In this document: one piece after another, positions 24,831-32,973 of the stretch
Layout of the letters: every line of letters starts with the position of its first letter
Numbering within the stretch: position 1 is the stretch's first letter
Source of the DNA: CAYQQU01 sp964419545
GTDB taxonomy: Bacteria; Bacteroidota; Bacteroidia; Chitinophagales; Saprospiraceae
DNA length: 64,000 bases
Assembly: GCA_964419545.1 (NCBI GenBank)
Contig: CAYQQU010000004.1
Location: forward strand, 62,001 to 126,000
Direction: 5' to 3'
Notes under the pieces: generated by a model
What the model was told of the DNA's origin: nothing
The model's input: the letters and a program-made list of their open reading frames with translations, nothing else
Database searches by the model: none
Translations under genes and position numbers: made by a program

Positions 24831-25463
24831 TCAGGGTATCTGCAACAACTTATGCGTTTGCAGACTGAGTCGCCACCGCGGATGGCGCAGGCAGTACTCC
24901 AAAGCCAATTGGGTATTGCGTTCGGTGTGAGGCCCGTCCATGGGTTGCAGCAAAAAGTGGGTGAAGTTCAGGTGAGCGAAGCGCTCCGGTTCGGCGCCGG
25001 GTTGGGGGAAAACGAGCTTGAGTTCATCGCCGGCCTGCAGCTTCATCTCGGCGCCGGCTTTGGGGCTGACGCAGATCCAGTCGAGGCCGGCGGGCGGAAC
25101 GATGGTGCCGTTGGTCTCGACCGCCACTTCGAAGCCGCGGCGGTGAAACGCTTCGATCAGCGCTTCGTCGAGTTGCAAAAGCGGTTCCCCTCCCGTACAA
25201 ACGACGTACGGGCGTCCGCCACCGGGCCATTGTCCGGAAACGGCGTCCGCCAGCGCTGCCGCATCGGCGAAACGGCCGCCGTTGGGTCCGTCGACGCCGA
25301 CGAAGTCCGTATCACAAAACCGGCAGATGGCTTTGTGGCGGTCCTCCTCGCGTCCGCTCCACAGATTGCAGCCGGTAAAGCGGCAAAAGACAGCCGGCCG
25401 GCCGGTCTGTGCGCCCTCACCCTGCAGGGTATAGTAAATCTCTTTGACCTTATAGCTCGCCAT
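24831..25463 (-). CDS. queE: 7-carboxy-7-deazaguanine synthase (radical SAM, QueE)
   Basis: 210 residues. The start KVKEIYYTLQGEGAQTGRPAVF is the QueE signature. The cluster-binding cysteines have the QueE spacing C-x14-C-x2-C (C32, C47, C50), with an extra cysteine at C27. CTGGEPLLQLD near 90 and VAVETNGTI near 114 are further radical-SAM motifs. The enzyme converts 6-carboxy-tetrahydropterin to the 7-deazaguanine core, an early step to queuosine in tRNA. It needs a 4Fe-4S cluster, SAM and Mg. The other queuosine genes (queC, queD, queF) are not in the window. It reads leftward, 62 bp before the SDR gene. Confidence 0.93.
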   Translation of the reverse strand: MASYKVKEIYYTLQGEGAQTGRPAVFCRFTGCNLWSGREEDRHKAICRFCDTDFVGVDGPNGGRFADAAALADAVSGQWPGGGRPYVVCTGGEPLLQLDEALIEAFHRRGFEVAVETNGTIVPPAGLDWICVSPKAGAEMKLQAGDELKLVFPQPGAEPERFAHLNFTHFLLQPMDGPHTERNTQLALEYCLRHPRWRLSLQTHKLLQIP

Positions 25464-25731
25464 GATCGTTGCGTTGGGCGCACAAAAATAAGGGTAATCC
25501 CGGGCAAGCGCCAGAGGGGCGGATGTGGACAGGAAGTAAAAAACAAAGGCGCAACATCAGCGCGTAGCGCTGGTTCCCGGCGGAAAAGATTAATTTTTGA
25601 ATCAAAAAAATCGAAATCCTTACCTTTGCCTTTCCTGAAGAAGAAGGCCCCGGAAGTCGGTTTGACGTTTTCCGGCGGGCTGCCGGTGAATAGGATTCCC
25701 CGCGCAATGAGTATAATATACAAAAAACTGC

Positions 25732-27759
25732 ATGCAATTTCTATATCCCACTTTTCTGTTCGCGCTGGCGGTGCTGGCCATTCCGATCATCCTCCACCTT
25801 TTTTACTTCCGGCGGTTCAAGAAGGTTTATTTCACCAACGTCCGGTTTTTGCGGGAGGTAAAAGAAGAGACCAGCACCCGTTCCAAATTGCGCAACCTGC
25901 TGGTGCTGCTCATGCGCCTGCTGGCTCTGGCGTTTCTGGTGCTGGCCTTTGCCCAGCCTTTCATTCCCCAGGATGCCGAAGTGAAGCAAGGGCGCATCAG
26001 CGTCAGTGTTTTTGTAGATAATTCTTTCAGTATGGACGCGTTGAGCCAGGATGTACCCCTGCTCGACAAAGCCAAGCAACGCGCCCGCGAGATTGTCGAG
26101 GCTTTCAGTCCGGAGGACGAATTCCAGATCCTGACCAATGACTTCGAAGGCCGCCACCAGCGGCTGGTGAGCCAGGAAGACGCCCTGACACTCATCGAAG
26201 AGATCGAGGTTTCACCGGCCGTACGCGAATTATCGCGGGTAATCGACCGGCAGCGACAGGCCGTCGGCACGGGCGAAGCGGAAAGCGAAGCGGTGTACCT
26301 GATCTCGGATTTTCAGCGCAACATCACCGATCTGCAGCAATACGCCGACACCACCCTCGAAGTCAATCTGGTGCCCCTGCAAGCGGTGCAGGAACGCAAT
26401 ATCAGCATCGATTCGGCCTGGTTCGAAGCGCCGGTGCAACCGCTCAACCAAAACAGCCCGCTGATCGTGCGCGTTCGCAACCTCAGCGACCAGGCGGCGG
26501 AAAATATTCGTCTGACCCTGCGTTACGAAAGGCAGGCCAAGCCGGTAGGTACGCTTTCCATTCCTCCGCAAAGCTCGGTGATCGATACGGTCAACCTCAC
26601 TGTGCTGCGCACCGGCTGGCACGAGGCGGAACTGGAAATCACCGATTTTCCCATACAGTTCGACGATCACTATTATTTCACCTTTTGGGTAGCCGAAAAG
26701 ATCAACGTCCTGGTGATCAACGAGGAGACGCCCAATCGCCACCTGGACGCGGTATTCCGGGGGCTGCCGAATTTTGAGGTCGTCAATCAGCAAAGCCGGA
26801 GCCTCGATTATTCGACCTTCTCCGGCTACCAGCTGATCGTAGCGCAAAGCCTCAACGATATCTCTTCGGGCCTGGCCTTCGAACTTCAGCAATACGTAGC
26901 CCAGGGCGGCAATCTGTTGGTCTTTCCGGGGCGAAACGCCGACCTGGCGGCCTACCGTTCCTTCCTGGCGAGCTTCCCCGCCAATGAGCTGATTCGTTTT
27001 GAGGAGGAGGAACGGCAAGTCGGCTCCATCAATACCGAAGAGTTTGTCTTTCAGGACGTCTACGAGGAAGTGCAGACCAATTTAAAACTGCCCGTCACGC
27101 AGGGGAATTTCCGGCTGGGAAATACCGGCCGGGGAGAAGAACCGCTTTTGCTTTATCGCGACGGCAGCCCTTATCTGTCGAAATATCAGATAGAAGAGGG
27201 CCACCTTTACCTATGCGCCGCTCCGCTCAACGAAGATTATAACGACCTGGTGCGCAACGGCGAGATCTTCGTCCCCATGCTGTACAAGATGGCGATTTCC
27301 TCGGCGCGGGGGCGCAAGATCGCCTATACCATCGGGCGGGACGAGGTGATCGAAGACGAGCACGTCTCCACCAGCAACGAGATCGTTTACAAACTGAAAG
27401 GCGAAGGCGAAGAGTTCATCCCGGAACAGCGCATCATCGGCGCGCGCGTATACCTGAGTATCGGCAACCAGGCCCGTCAGGCCGGGTTTTACGATCTATT
27501 CCTCAACCCGGAAGAGACGCTGGCGACCTACGGCTTCAACTACGATCGCAAAGAATCGGAGCTCGCTTATTTCAGTCCGGAAGACCTCGCCGCTTACGTT
27601 GGCGACAACGCCACCGTCATCGACGTGCGGGAAACGGCCGTGCTGACCGGCCGCATCGAGGAGAGAAGCCGGGGCGTTGTGCTCTGGCGGTGGTGCCTGA
27701 TCCTGGCGCTGGTTTTCCTGGCGGCGGAAGTGCTCCTCCTGCGACTGTGGCGGGTGTGA
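25732..27759 (+). CDS. BatA-domain membrane protein with von Willebrand factor A domain
   Basis: 675 residues. The N-terminus (MQFLYPTFLFALAVLAIPIILHLFYFRR) is the BatA N-terminal domain with two membrane segments (about 5-25 and 57-78). A VWA-type domain follows with a MIDAS-like D96-x-S-x-S100 (VDNSFSM). The rest is periplasmic or cytoplasmic, and one more membrane segment lies near 652-672. Related proteins in Bacteroidota sit next to MoxR ATPases, but none is present here. The exact role is unknown; the family is linked to envelope stress and aerotolerance. It opens a rightward operon of seven genes, 55 bp before the next start. The promoter cannot be fixed; a TATAAT-like stretch at 25712 has no partner. 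Confidence 0.83.
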   Translation: MQFLYPTFLFALAVLAIPIILHLFYFRRFKKVYFTNVRFLREVKEETSTRSKLRNLLVLLMRLLALAFLVLAFAQPFIPQDAEVKQGRISVSVFVDNSFSMDALSQDVPLLDKAKQRAREIVEAFSPEDEFQILTNDFEGRHQRLVSQEDALTLIEEIEVSPAVRELSRVIDRQRQAVGTGEAESEAVYLISDFQRNITDLQQYADTTLEVNLVPLQAVQERNISIDSAWFEAPVQPLNQNSPLIVRVRNLSDQAAENIRLTLRYERQAKPVGTLSIPPQSSVIDTVNLTVLRTGWHEAELEITDFPIQFDDHYYFTFWVAEKINVLVINEETPNRHLDAVFRGLPNFEVVNQQSRSLDYSTFSGYQLIVAQSLNDISSGLAFELQQYVAQGGNLLVFPGRNADLAAYRSFLASFPANELIRFEEEERQVGSINTEEFVFQDVYEEVQTNLKLPVTQGNFRLGNTGRGEEPLLLYRDGSPYLSKYQIEEGHLYLCAAPLNEDYNDLVRNGEIFVPMLYKMAISSARGRKIAYTIGRDEVIEDEHVSTSNEIVYKLKGEGEEFIPEQRIIGARVYLSIGNQARQAGFYDLFLNPEETLATYGFNYDRKESELAYFSPEDLAAYVGDNATVIDVRETAVLTGRIEERSRGVVLWRWCLILALVFLAAEVLLLRLWRV

Positions 27760-27814
27760 TACCCGCAATGCCCTTTTCTTTTTTTCTTTATTTTTACCGA
27801 AATTCTACTCCGGT

Positions 27815-29089
27815 ATGAACTGGCTTATCCGGCAAGCTACGATTATAGATCCTTCTTCGCCGCACCACCGGCAAACCCTCGATATCCGCATTGCCGACGG
27901 CGCGATCGAGGCCGTCGGTGCGGAGCTGTCCGCCGAGGGTGCGCGCCTCATCGAAGCCGAATCGCTTTACGTCTCCGGCGGCTGGCTGGATATCGGGGTG
28001 CAAACGGGCGATCCCGGTTTCGAACAGCGCGAAACCCTCGATTCTGTATCGGCGGCCGCGGCCCGCGGCGGGTTTACAGCGATCGCCTGCCAGCCGAATA
28101 CCGATCCGGTGGTGCATTCCAAGTCGGAGGTCGCCTATCTGGTCAATCATACCCGCGACAACCTGGTGGCCTGCCTGCCGCTGGGCGCGGTGTCCCGCAA
28201 CTGCGAGGGGCGCGACATCACCGAGATGCTGGATATGCGCGCCGCCGGAGCGGTTGCTTTTACCGACGGCGAAAAACCCGTGCAGCACAACGGCTTGCTG
28301 CTGCGCGCCCTGCTGTACGCCAAAGCCTTCGACGGGCTGATCATCAACCGGCCGCACGACGACTCGATCGCCGGCGCCGGGCAAATCCACGAAGGACTGA
28401 TGAGCACCTCGCTCGGCATGAAAGGCATCCCCGCCCTGGCCGAAGAGATCATGGCCCGCCGCGACATCTACCTGCTGGAATATTCGGACTCGCGCCTGCA
28501 CCTGGCCAACGTCTCCGCCGCCGGCACGGTGGCGCTGATCCGCCGGGCCAAAGAACGCGGATTGCGGCTCACGGCTTCCGTGCCCGTGATGAACCTCCTT
28601 TTCGACGACGAGGCGCTGCGTGATTTTGACGCCAATTACAAGGTGATGCCGCCCTTGCGCAGCGCCGCCGACCGCGAAGCGCTGCTCGCAGGACTGGCCG
28701 ACGGCGCCATCGATTGTATCAGCACCAATCACGTGCCCTGGGACGAAGAGCAGAAAAAGAAAGAGTTTTCCTACGCCGAATTCGGCGCGATCGGACTGGA
28801 AACGGCCTTCCCGGCGCTCTGCACCTACCTCGGCGACCGTTTCGCGCCCGAACAGTGGGCCGAATGGCTGGGGTACGGACCCCGGCGCCTTCTGGGACGC
28901 AGCCTCCCTCCGATCGAGGCGGGGCAACCGGCCGATCTGACCGTTTTCTCTACGCAAGGATCGACGATGATCGAAAGCAAGGCCCTGCGCTCGCGTTCCC
29001 GCAATACGCCGCTGGCCGGGGAAACACTGCGCGGACGGGTATGGGCCGTCTTCGGCCGCCGTCAGTCGGAATTTTTCCCTCTTCCATAG
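27815..29089 (+). CDS. Dihydroorotase-like protein with lost metal ligands (pseudo-DHOase)
   Basis: 424 residues, amidohydrolase superfamily, closest to type I dihydroorotase (PyrC). The overall pattern is intact: GGWLDIGVQTGDPGFEQRE, FTAIACQPNTDPVVHSK, GQIHEGLMSTSLGMKGIPALAEE, and CISTNHVPWDEEQKK near 306. But the metal ligands are gone. The HxH of DVHVHLREPG is DIGVQTGDPG; the third His of HCED is replaced (INRPHDDS); the TPHHL His is PVMNL; and the Asp of ATDHAPH is STNHVPW. It therefore probably cannot act as a zinc dihydroorotase. Such inactive homologues bind aspartate transcarbamoylase in some bacteria; that role is possible here. It is in the operon with DUF4199 and glycosyltransferase genes. 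Confidence 0.85.
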   Translation: MNWLIRQATIIDPSSPHHRQTLDIRIADGAIEAVGAELSAEGARLIEAESLYVSGGWLDIGVQTGDPGFEQRETLDSVSAAAARGGFTAIACQPNTDPVVHSKSEVAYLVNHTRDNLVACLPLGAVSRNCEGRDITEMLDMRAAGAVAFTDGEKPVQHNGLLLRALLYAKAFDGLIINRPHDDSIAGAGQIHEGLMSTSLGMKGIPALAEEIMARRDIYLLEYSDSRLHLANVSAAGTVALIRRAKERGLRLTASVPVMNLLFDDEALRDFDANYKVMPPLRSAADREALLAGLADGAIDCISTNHVPWDEEQKKKEFSYAEFGAIGLETAFPALCTYLGDRFAPEQWAEWLGYGPRRLLGRSLPPIEAGQPADLTVFSTQGSTMIESKALRSRSRNTPLAGETLRGRVWAVFGRRQSEFFPLP

Positions 29090-29152
29090 AAAATTACGTG
29101 GGGAAGTCGAATAATGGTTCTATCTTCAAGGAAGAACCAAAACGATAAACTT

Positions 29153-29728
29153 ATGAATACATTGGACACAACGGAAACCATTGACCACAAAGAGGTTTCC
29201 CCCTGGCCGACCGCCGCTCGCTACGGCCTCATCGCCTCCCTGATCCTGGTGGCGCTCGGGCTCCTTTTTTACGTTACCGGATTGGTCGACATGACCCGGC
29301 AGGGGGGCGCCGGTAACTGGATCTCCAGCATTCTCAACTACATCGTCATGGGTGGCGCGATCTACCTGGCGACCAAGCAACACCGCGACGCCGAACTCGG
29401 GGGCTACATCACCTACGGCCGCGGCGTGGGCGTAGGGACCATCGCCAGCCTGGTCATGGCGGCTGTGACGCTGGGTTGGACCATCCTGTTCATGACGGTC
29501 ATTGCGCCCGACCTGCCGGAAGAGATCCGCTACCAGATGCGCGAGCAGATGATCGAGCAACAGGGCATGAGCGAAGCCGATGCGGACCAGGCCATGTCTT
29601 TCGCCGGCGTTTTCGCACAACCCGCGGTCATCGCCGCCTTTGCAGCCGTATTCACCTTCCTCTTCGGGCTGGTGGTGTCGCTGATCATCGCGGCCGTAAT
29701 GCGCAAAGATCCACCTCATTTAGCGTAA
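29153..29728 (+). CDS. DUF4199-family membrane protein 1
   Basis: 191 residues from the ATG at 29153 (MNTLDTTETID); an upstream ATG at 29114 would add 13 unlikely residues. Four hydrophobic segments are visible (about 26-44, 54-72, 87-110 and 159-180), the pattern of the DUF4199 family, which is common in Bacteroidota. The loop between the third and fourth segments is acidic and Met/Gln-rich (EEIRYQMREQMIEQQGMSEADAD). Function is unknown; the gene is almost always near a GT2 glycosyltransferase and a second DUF4199 gene, as here, which suggests a shared role in polymer export or membrane lipid glycosylation. It lies 63 bp after the dihydroorotase-like gene and 5 bp before paralogue 2. Confidence 0.82.
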   Translation: MNTLDTTETIDHKEVSPWPTAARYGLIASLILVALGLLFYVTGLVDMTRQGGAGNWISSILNYIVMGGAIYLATKQHRDAELGGYITYGRGVGVGTIASLVMAAVTLGWTILFMTVIAPDLPEEIRYQMREQMIEQQGMSEADADQAMSFAGVFAQPAVIAAFAAVFTFLFGLVVSLIIAAVMRKDPPHLA

Positions 29729-29733
29729 AGCAT

Positions 29734-30231
29734 ATGAAACTTTCCATTCCCGTCCGTTACGGTCTGCTTGCCGGCGCCGTAACGGTCGTTTATTTTCTGA
29801 TCTTCTATTTTATCGACCGGCGCACGATGGTCAGCGCAGGGGTGCACTGGGGTTCGCTCGGCATTTTTATCGTGCTGATGTGGCGGGCGGTGCAGCAGCA
29901 AAAGGCCGTCGCTGAGCATTTCCCTTTTCGCGAAGCCCTGCGCACCGGCTTTATCGTCTACATCTTCGGTGCGGTGAGTTATTACCTCTTTTACTACTTC
30001 CTGTACGGGCTGATCGACCCGGAATTGGTGGCCATCCAGCGGGAAATGATGCTGGAGACGACCCGGACGATGGGAGCGTGGATGGGAGCGGGCGATATCG
30101 AGGCGGAGCTCCGCAAGCTCTCGGAGGCGGACCTGACCGTTCGTCCGGGCGGCTTATTGTTAAGTTTGGGCCGTAGTCTTATCGGGGGTTTCCTAATTTC
30201 CCTTATTATTGCAGCCATTACGAGAAGGTGA
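29734..30231 (+). CDS. DUF4199-family membrane protein 2
   Basis: 165 residues. Start ATG at 29734 (MKLSIPVRYGLLAGAVTVVYF), which aligns with ARYGLIASLILV in paralogue 1. Four hydrophobic segments lie at about 9-25, 38-52, 70-90 and 145-162, again with an acidic amphipathic loop (AIQREMMLETTRTMGAW). It is a shorter second copy in the DUF4199 pair, 5 bp after the first and 9 bp before the glycosyltransferase gene, so translation is likely coupled. The two may form a heterodimer in the inner membrane. No enzymatic residues are evident. Confidence 0.8.
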   Translation: MKLSIPVRYGLLAGAVTVVYFLIFYFIDRRTMVSAGVHWGSLGIFIVLMWRAVQQQKAVAEHFPFREALRTGFIVYIFGAVSYYLFYYFLYGLIDPELVAIQREMMLETTRTMGAWMGAGDIEAELRKLSEADLTVRPGGLLLSLGRSLIGGFLISLIIAAITRR

Positions 30232-30240
30232 ACCAAACTT

Positions 30241-31176
30241 ATGGATCTAACGGTTGTCATACCGCTCTTTAACGAAGAGGAATCGCTGCCGGAACTGGCG
30301 GGCTGGATACACCGCGTGGCGCAGGCCCGGGGGTACGAATACGAGATCATTATGGTGGACGACGGCAGCAGCGACGCCTCCTGGGCGGTTATCGAAAAGC
30401 TGCACGCCGAAGATGCACGACTGCGCGGGATCAAATTCCGGCGCAATTACGGCAAATCGGCTGCCCTGAATACCGGTTTCCAGGCGGCGCGCGGCGCGGT
30501 GGTCATCACTATGGACGCCGATCTGCAGGACAGCCCCGATGAGATTCCCGACCTCTACCGGCTGATCCGGGAAGAAGGATACGACCTGATCTCGGGCTGG
30601 AAACAGAAACGGCACGACCCGCTTTCCAAAACCATCCCTTCCAAGTTTTTCAACGCCGTTACCCGCTGGGTGAGCGGTATTCCGCTTCACGATTTCAACT
30701 GCGGACTGAAGTCTTATCGGCGCGAGGTAGTCAAAGCGATCGAAGTGTACGGGGAAATGCACCGCTATATTCCCCTGCTCGCCAAATGGGCCGGTTTTAG
30801 CAAGATCGGAGAAAAAGTCGTGGAGCATCGCGCGCGTAAGTACGGCGCCACCAAGTTCGGGCTGGAGCGCTTCGTGAACGGCTTCCTGGACCTGATGTCT
30901 ATTTCTTTTGTCGGGAAATTCGGCAAGCGGCCTATGCATTTTTTTGGTACCTTGGGTATACTGTTTTTTCTGGCCGGGTTCGTTATCCTGGCGTACCTCA
31001 GTCTGGCTAAACTGGTGTACCTGGAATACGGCATCGCCGACCGGCCCTTGTTCTATTTCGGCATCCTGGTGCTCATCATCGGCACGCAGTTGTTTGTTAC
31101 CGGATTTTTGGCCGAGCTGGTCTCGCGCAACGCGCCCGACCGCAATATCTATCTCGTTGAGAAGCGGCTCGAATGA
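30241..31176 (+). CDS. GT2-family glycosyltransferase with C-terminal membrane anchor
   Basis: 311 residues. The GT-A fold is clear: LTVVIPLFNEEESLPEL, EIIMVDDGSSDASW near 35-48, and the DAD motif in VVITMDADLQDSPDEIP near 93-109. Two hydrophobic segments follow near 238-258 and 270-292. The layout matches the polyprenyl-phosphate glycosyltransferases (GtrB/DPM1 type) that load a sugar on a lipid carrier. It is coupled to the next gene by a 4-bp ATGA overlap. The neighbouring DUF4199 genes may act with it. The sugar and acceptor are not known. Confidence 0.87.
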   Translation: MDLTVVIPLFNEEESLPELAGWIHRVAQARGYEYEIIMVDDGSSDASWAVIEKLHAEDARLRGIKFRRNYGKSAALNTGFQAARGAVVITMDADLQDSPDEIPDLYRLIREEGYDLISGWKQKRHDPLSKTIPSKFFNAVTRWVSGIPLHDFNCGLKSYRREVVKAIEVYGEMHRYIPLLAKWAGFSKIGEKVVEHRARKYGATKFGLERFVNGFLDLMSISFVGKFGKRPMHFFGTLGILFFLAGFVILAYLSLAKLVYLEYGIADRPLFYFGILVLIIGTQLFVTGFLAELVSRNAPDRNIYLVEKRLE

Positions 31177-32330
31177 AAACCCTGAAAACGATCGTTATTC
31201 TCAGTCCCGCCCATCCGCTGCGGGGCGGCATCGCAGTTTCAACCGAGCGCCTGGCGAAAGAACTGCAACAGCACGGGATGGAAGTCGTGATCTATTCTTT
31301 CCGGCTCCAGTATCCTTCCTTTCTGTTTCCGGGAAAAACCCAGTACACGGATGATCCGCCGCCGCAGGACTTGTCGATCTTGCCCCTCATCAATTCTGTA
31401 AATCCACTCAACTGGCGCCGCCTGGGCCGGAAATTGCGCCGCGACCGGCCGGATGTCGTGCTGGTCCGTTTCTGGATGCCCTTTTTCGGTCCGAGCCTCG
31501 GCACGATCCTGCGTCAGGTGCGCCGCAACCATCATTCTCGCACTCTGGCGTTGGTCGACAACCTGGCGCCGCACGAAAAACGGCCGGGCGACCGCCCGCT
31601 TACGCGTTATTTTGTGGGCGGGGTCGACGGTTTCGTCACCCTATCGAGAACCGTCCTGGAGGAGGTCCGGGCCGTCGCACCGGGCAAACCCGCCGTTTTT
31701 GTCCCACATCCCATTTACGACAACTACGGCGCCCTCGTCTCCCGCGAAGCGGCGCTGACCTATTTACAACTGGACCCCTCGCTGCGCTACCTGCTTTTCT
31801 TTGGGTTCATCCGCGATTACAAGGGCCTGGATATACTGCTGCGCGCCTTCGCCGACGCCCGGCTGTGCGACCAGGAACTGCGGCTGATCGTGGCGGGAGA
31901 GTTTTACGGAAATGAAGAAAAATACCGGCGCCTCATCCGGGAGCTCGATCTGGCCGACCGGCTCATCCTGCGCAATGCCTATATTCCTTCCGAAGAAGTA
32001 CGGTATTACTTCGGCGCGGCCGATCTCGTGGTGCAGCCCTACCGGTCGGCGACCCAGAGCGGCATCTCTCAGCTGGCCTATCACTTCGAACGGCCCATGC
32101 TGGTGACGGCGGTAGGCGGATTGCCGGAGACGGTAGCGCACGACCGGGACGGCTACGTCGTACCGGTGGATCCCGTCGCGGTAGCCGACGCCATCCACGA
32201 CTTTTTTTCCCGGCAGCGTTTCGCCGGGATGCAGCAGCAGGTGCGCCGGCGGAAAAAGCTGTTTTCCTGGTCGAACCTGGTGGCCGGCATCCGGCAGGTG
32301 TGGGAAGCAGTAGAGCAACAAAAAACGTAA
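31173..32330 (+). CDS. GT4-family glycosyltransferase
   Basis: 385 residues. The GT-B start SPAHPLRGGIAVSTERLAKELQQHGMEVVIYSF near 12-42 is typical of retaining GT4 enzymes. The donor-binding part is LLFFGFIRDYKGLDILLRAF near 208-227 and the E-x7-E-like region AADLVVQPYRSATQSGISQLAY near 285-306, where the first Glu of the motif is not conserved. Cytoplasmic, probably at the membrane. It overlaps the GT2 gene by 4 bp and is followed 3 bp later by GmhA, so the three are translated together. Acceptor and donor are unknown; with the GmhA gene, heptose- or LPS-core-related glycans are a reasonable guess. Confidence 0.85.
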   Translation: MKTLKTIVILSPAHPLRGGIAVSTERLAKELQQHGMEVVIYSFRLQYPSFLFPGKTQYTDDPPPQDLSILPLINSVNPLNWRRLGRKLRRDRPDVVLVRFWMPFFGPSLGTILRQVRRNHHSRTLALVDNLAPHEKRPGDRPLTRYFVGGVDGFVTLSRTVLEEVRAVAPGKPAVFVPHPIYDNYGALVSREAALTYLQLDPSLRYLLFFGFIRDYKGLDILLRAFADARLCDQELRLIVAGEFYGNEEKYRRLIRELDLADRLILRNAYIPSEEVRYYFGAADLVVQPYRSATQSGISQLAYHFERPMLVTAVGGLPETVAHDRDGYVVPVDPVAVADAIHDFFSRQRFAGMQQQVRRRKKLFSWSNLVAGIRQVWEAVEQQKT

Positions 32331-32333
32331 CCG

Positions 32334-32918
32334 ATGAACCGAAACGAGCGCCTCCTTCAGGGTATCCGGGAAAGTATCGAATTGAAACGGGCGGTACTGG
32401 CGGACGCTATTTTGCTGGAAAAAACCGGGCAGGCCGTGGCGCTTTGCCTCGCTGCCTTTCGCGCCGGCGGAAAGGTCCTCTTTTGCGGGAACGGCGGCAG
32501 CGCAGCGGACGCCCAGCACCTGGCCGGTGAACTCTCCGGACGTTTTTACCGCGACCGGCCTCCGCTTTTCGCCGAAGCGTTGCACGTCAACGGCGCTTTC
32601 CTGACGGCCGTCGCCAATGATTACGGGTATGAGGAGGTGTTCGCCCGCATGATCGACGCCGCCGGCCGGCCCGGCGACGTACTGTTCGCCTTATCGACTT
32701 CGGGGAATTCGCCGAACGTGGTGCGCGCCGCCGAGCGCGCCCGTGCTTCCAGCCTGCAGGTGGTCGCCCTCACCGGCGAAAGCGGCGGCCGGCTGGCCAG
32801 TCATTGCGACCTCTTGCTGCCCATCCCTTCCCGGGATACGCCCCGCATCCAGGAGTGCCACATGTTGCTCGGCCACCTGATCTGTGAAATGATCGAGGCA
32901 GAGTTGTTCCCGGCCTGA
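32334..32918 (+). CDS. gmhA: Sedoheptulose-7-phosphate isomerase (GmhA), SIS domain
   Basis: 194 residues. The SIS-domain phosphate-binding loop CGNGGSAADAQHLAGELSGRF (51-71) and ALSTSGNSPNVVRAAERAR near 119-137 are the GmhA pattern. The enzyme makes D-glycero-D-manno-heptose 7-phosphate, the first step to ADP-heptose for lipopolysaccharide core or other heptose glycans. The start is 3 bp after the GT4 stop, so it is the last gene of the seven-gene operon. A GmhB phosphatase gene lies 12.6 kb further on at 45493; the kinase/nucleotidyltransferase (HldE type) is not in the window. Related DiaA proteins share the loop, but the residue pattern favours GmhA. Confidence 0.88.
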   Translation: MNRNERLLQGIRESIELKRAVLADAILLEKTGQAVALCLAAFRAGGKVLFCGNGGSAADAQHLAGELSGRFYRDRPPLFAEALHVNGAFLTAVANDYGYEEVFARMIDAAGRPGDVLFALSTSGNSPNVVRAAERARASSLQVVALTGESGGRLASHCDLLLPIPSRDTPRIQECHMLLGHLICEMIEAELFPA

Positions 32919-32973
32919 ACAGACAGGTGGAAATACTTCTTCCGGTCTTCCATGAACATATGAACAATCCGGG

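Noticed and set aside
25712..25717. TATAAT hexamer upstream of the BatA-domain gene
   Set aside because: There is no TTGACA-like partner at the right distance, and this phylum normally uses TAnnTTTG; it may be chance in an AT-rich leader.
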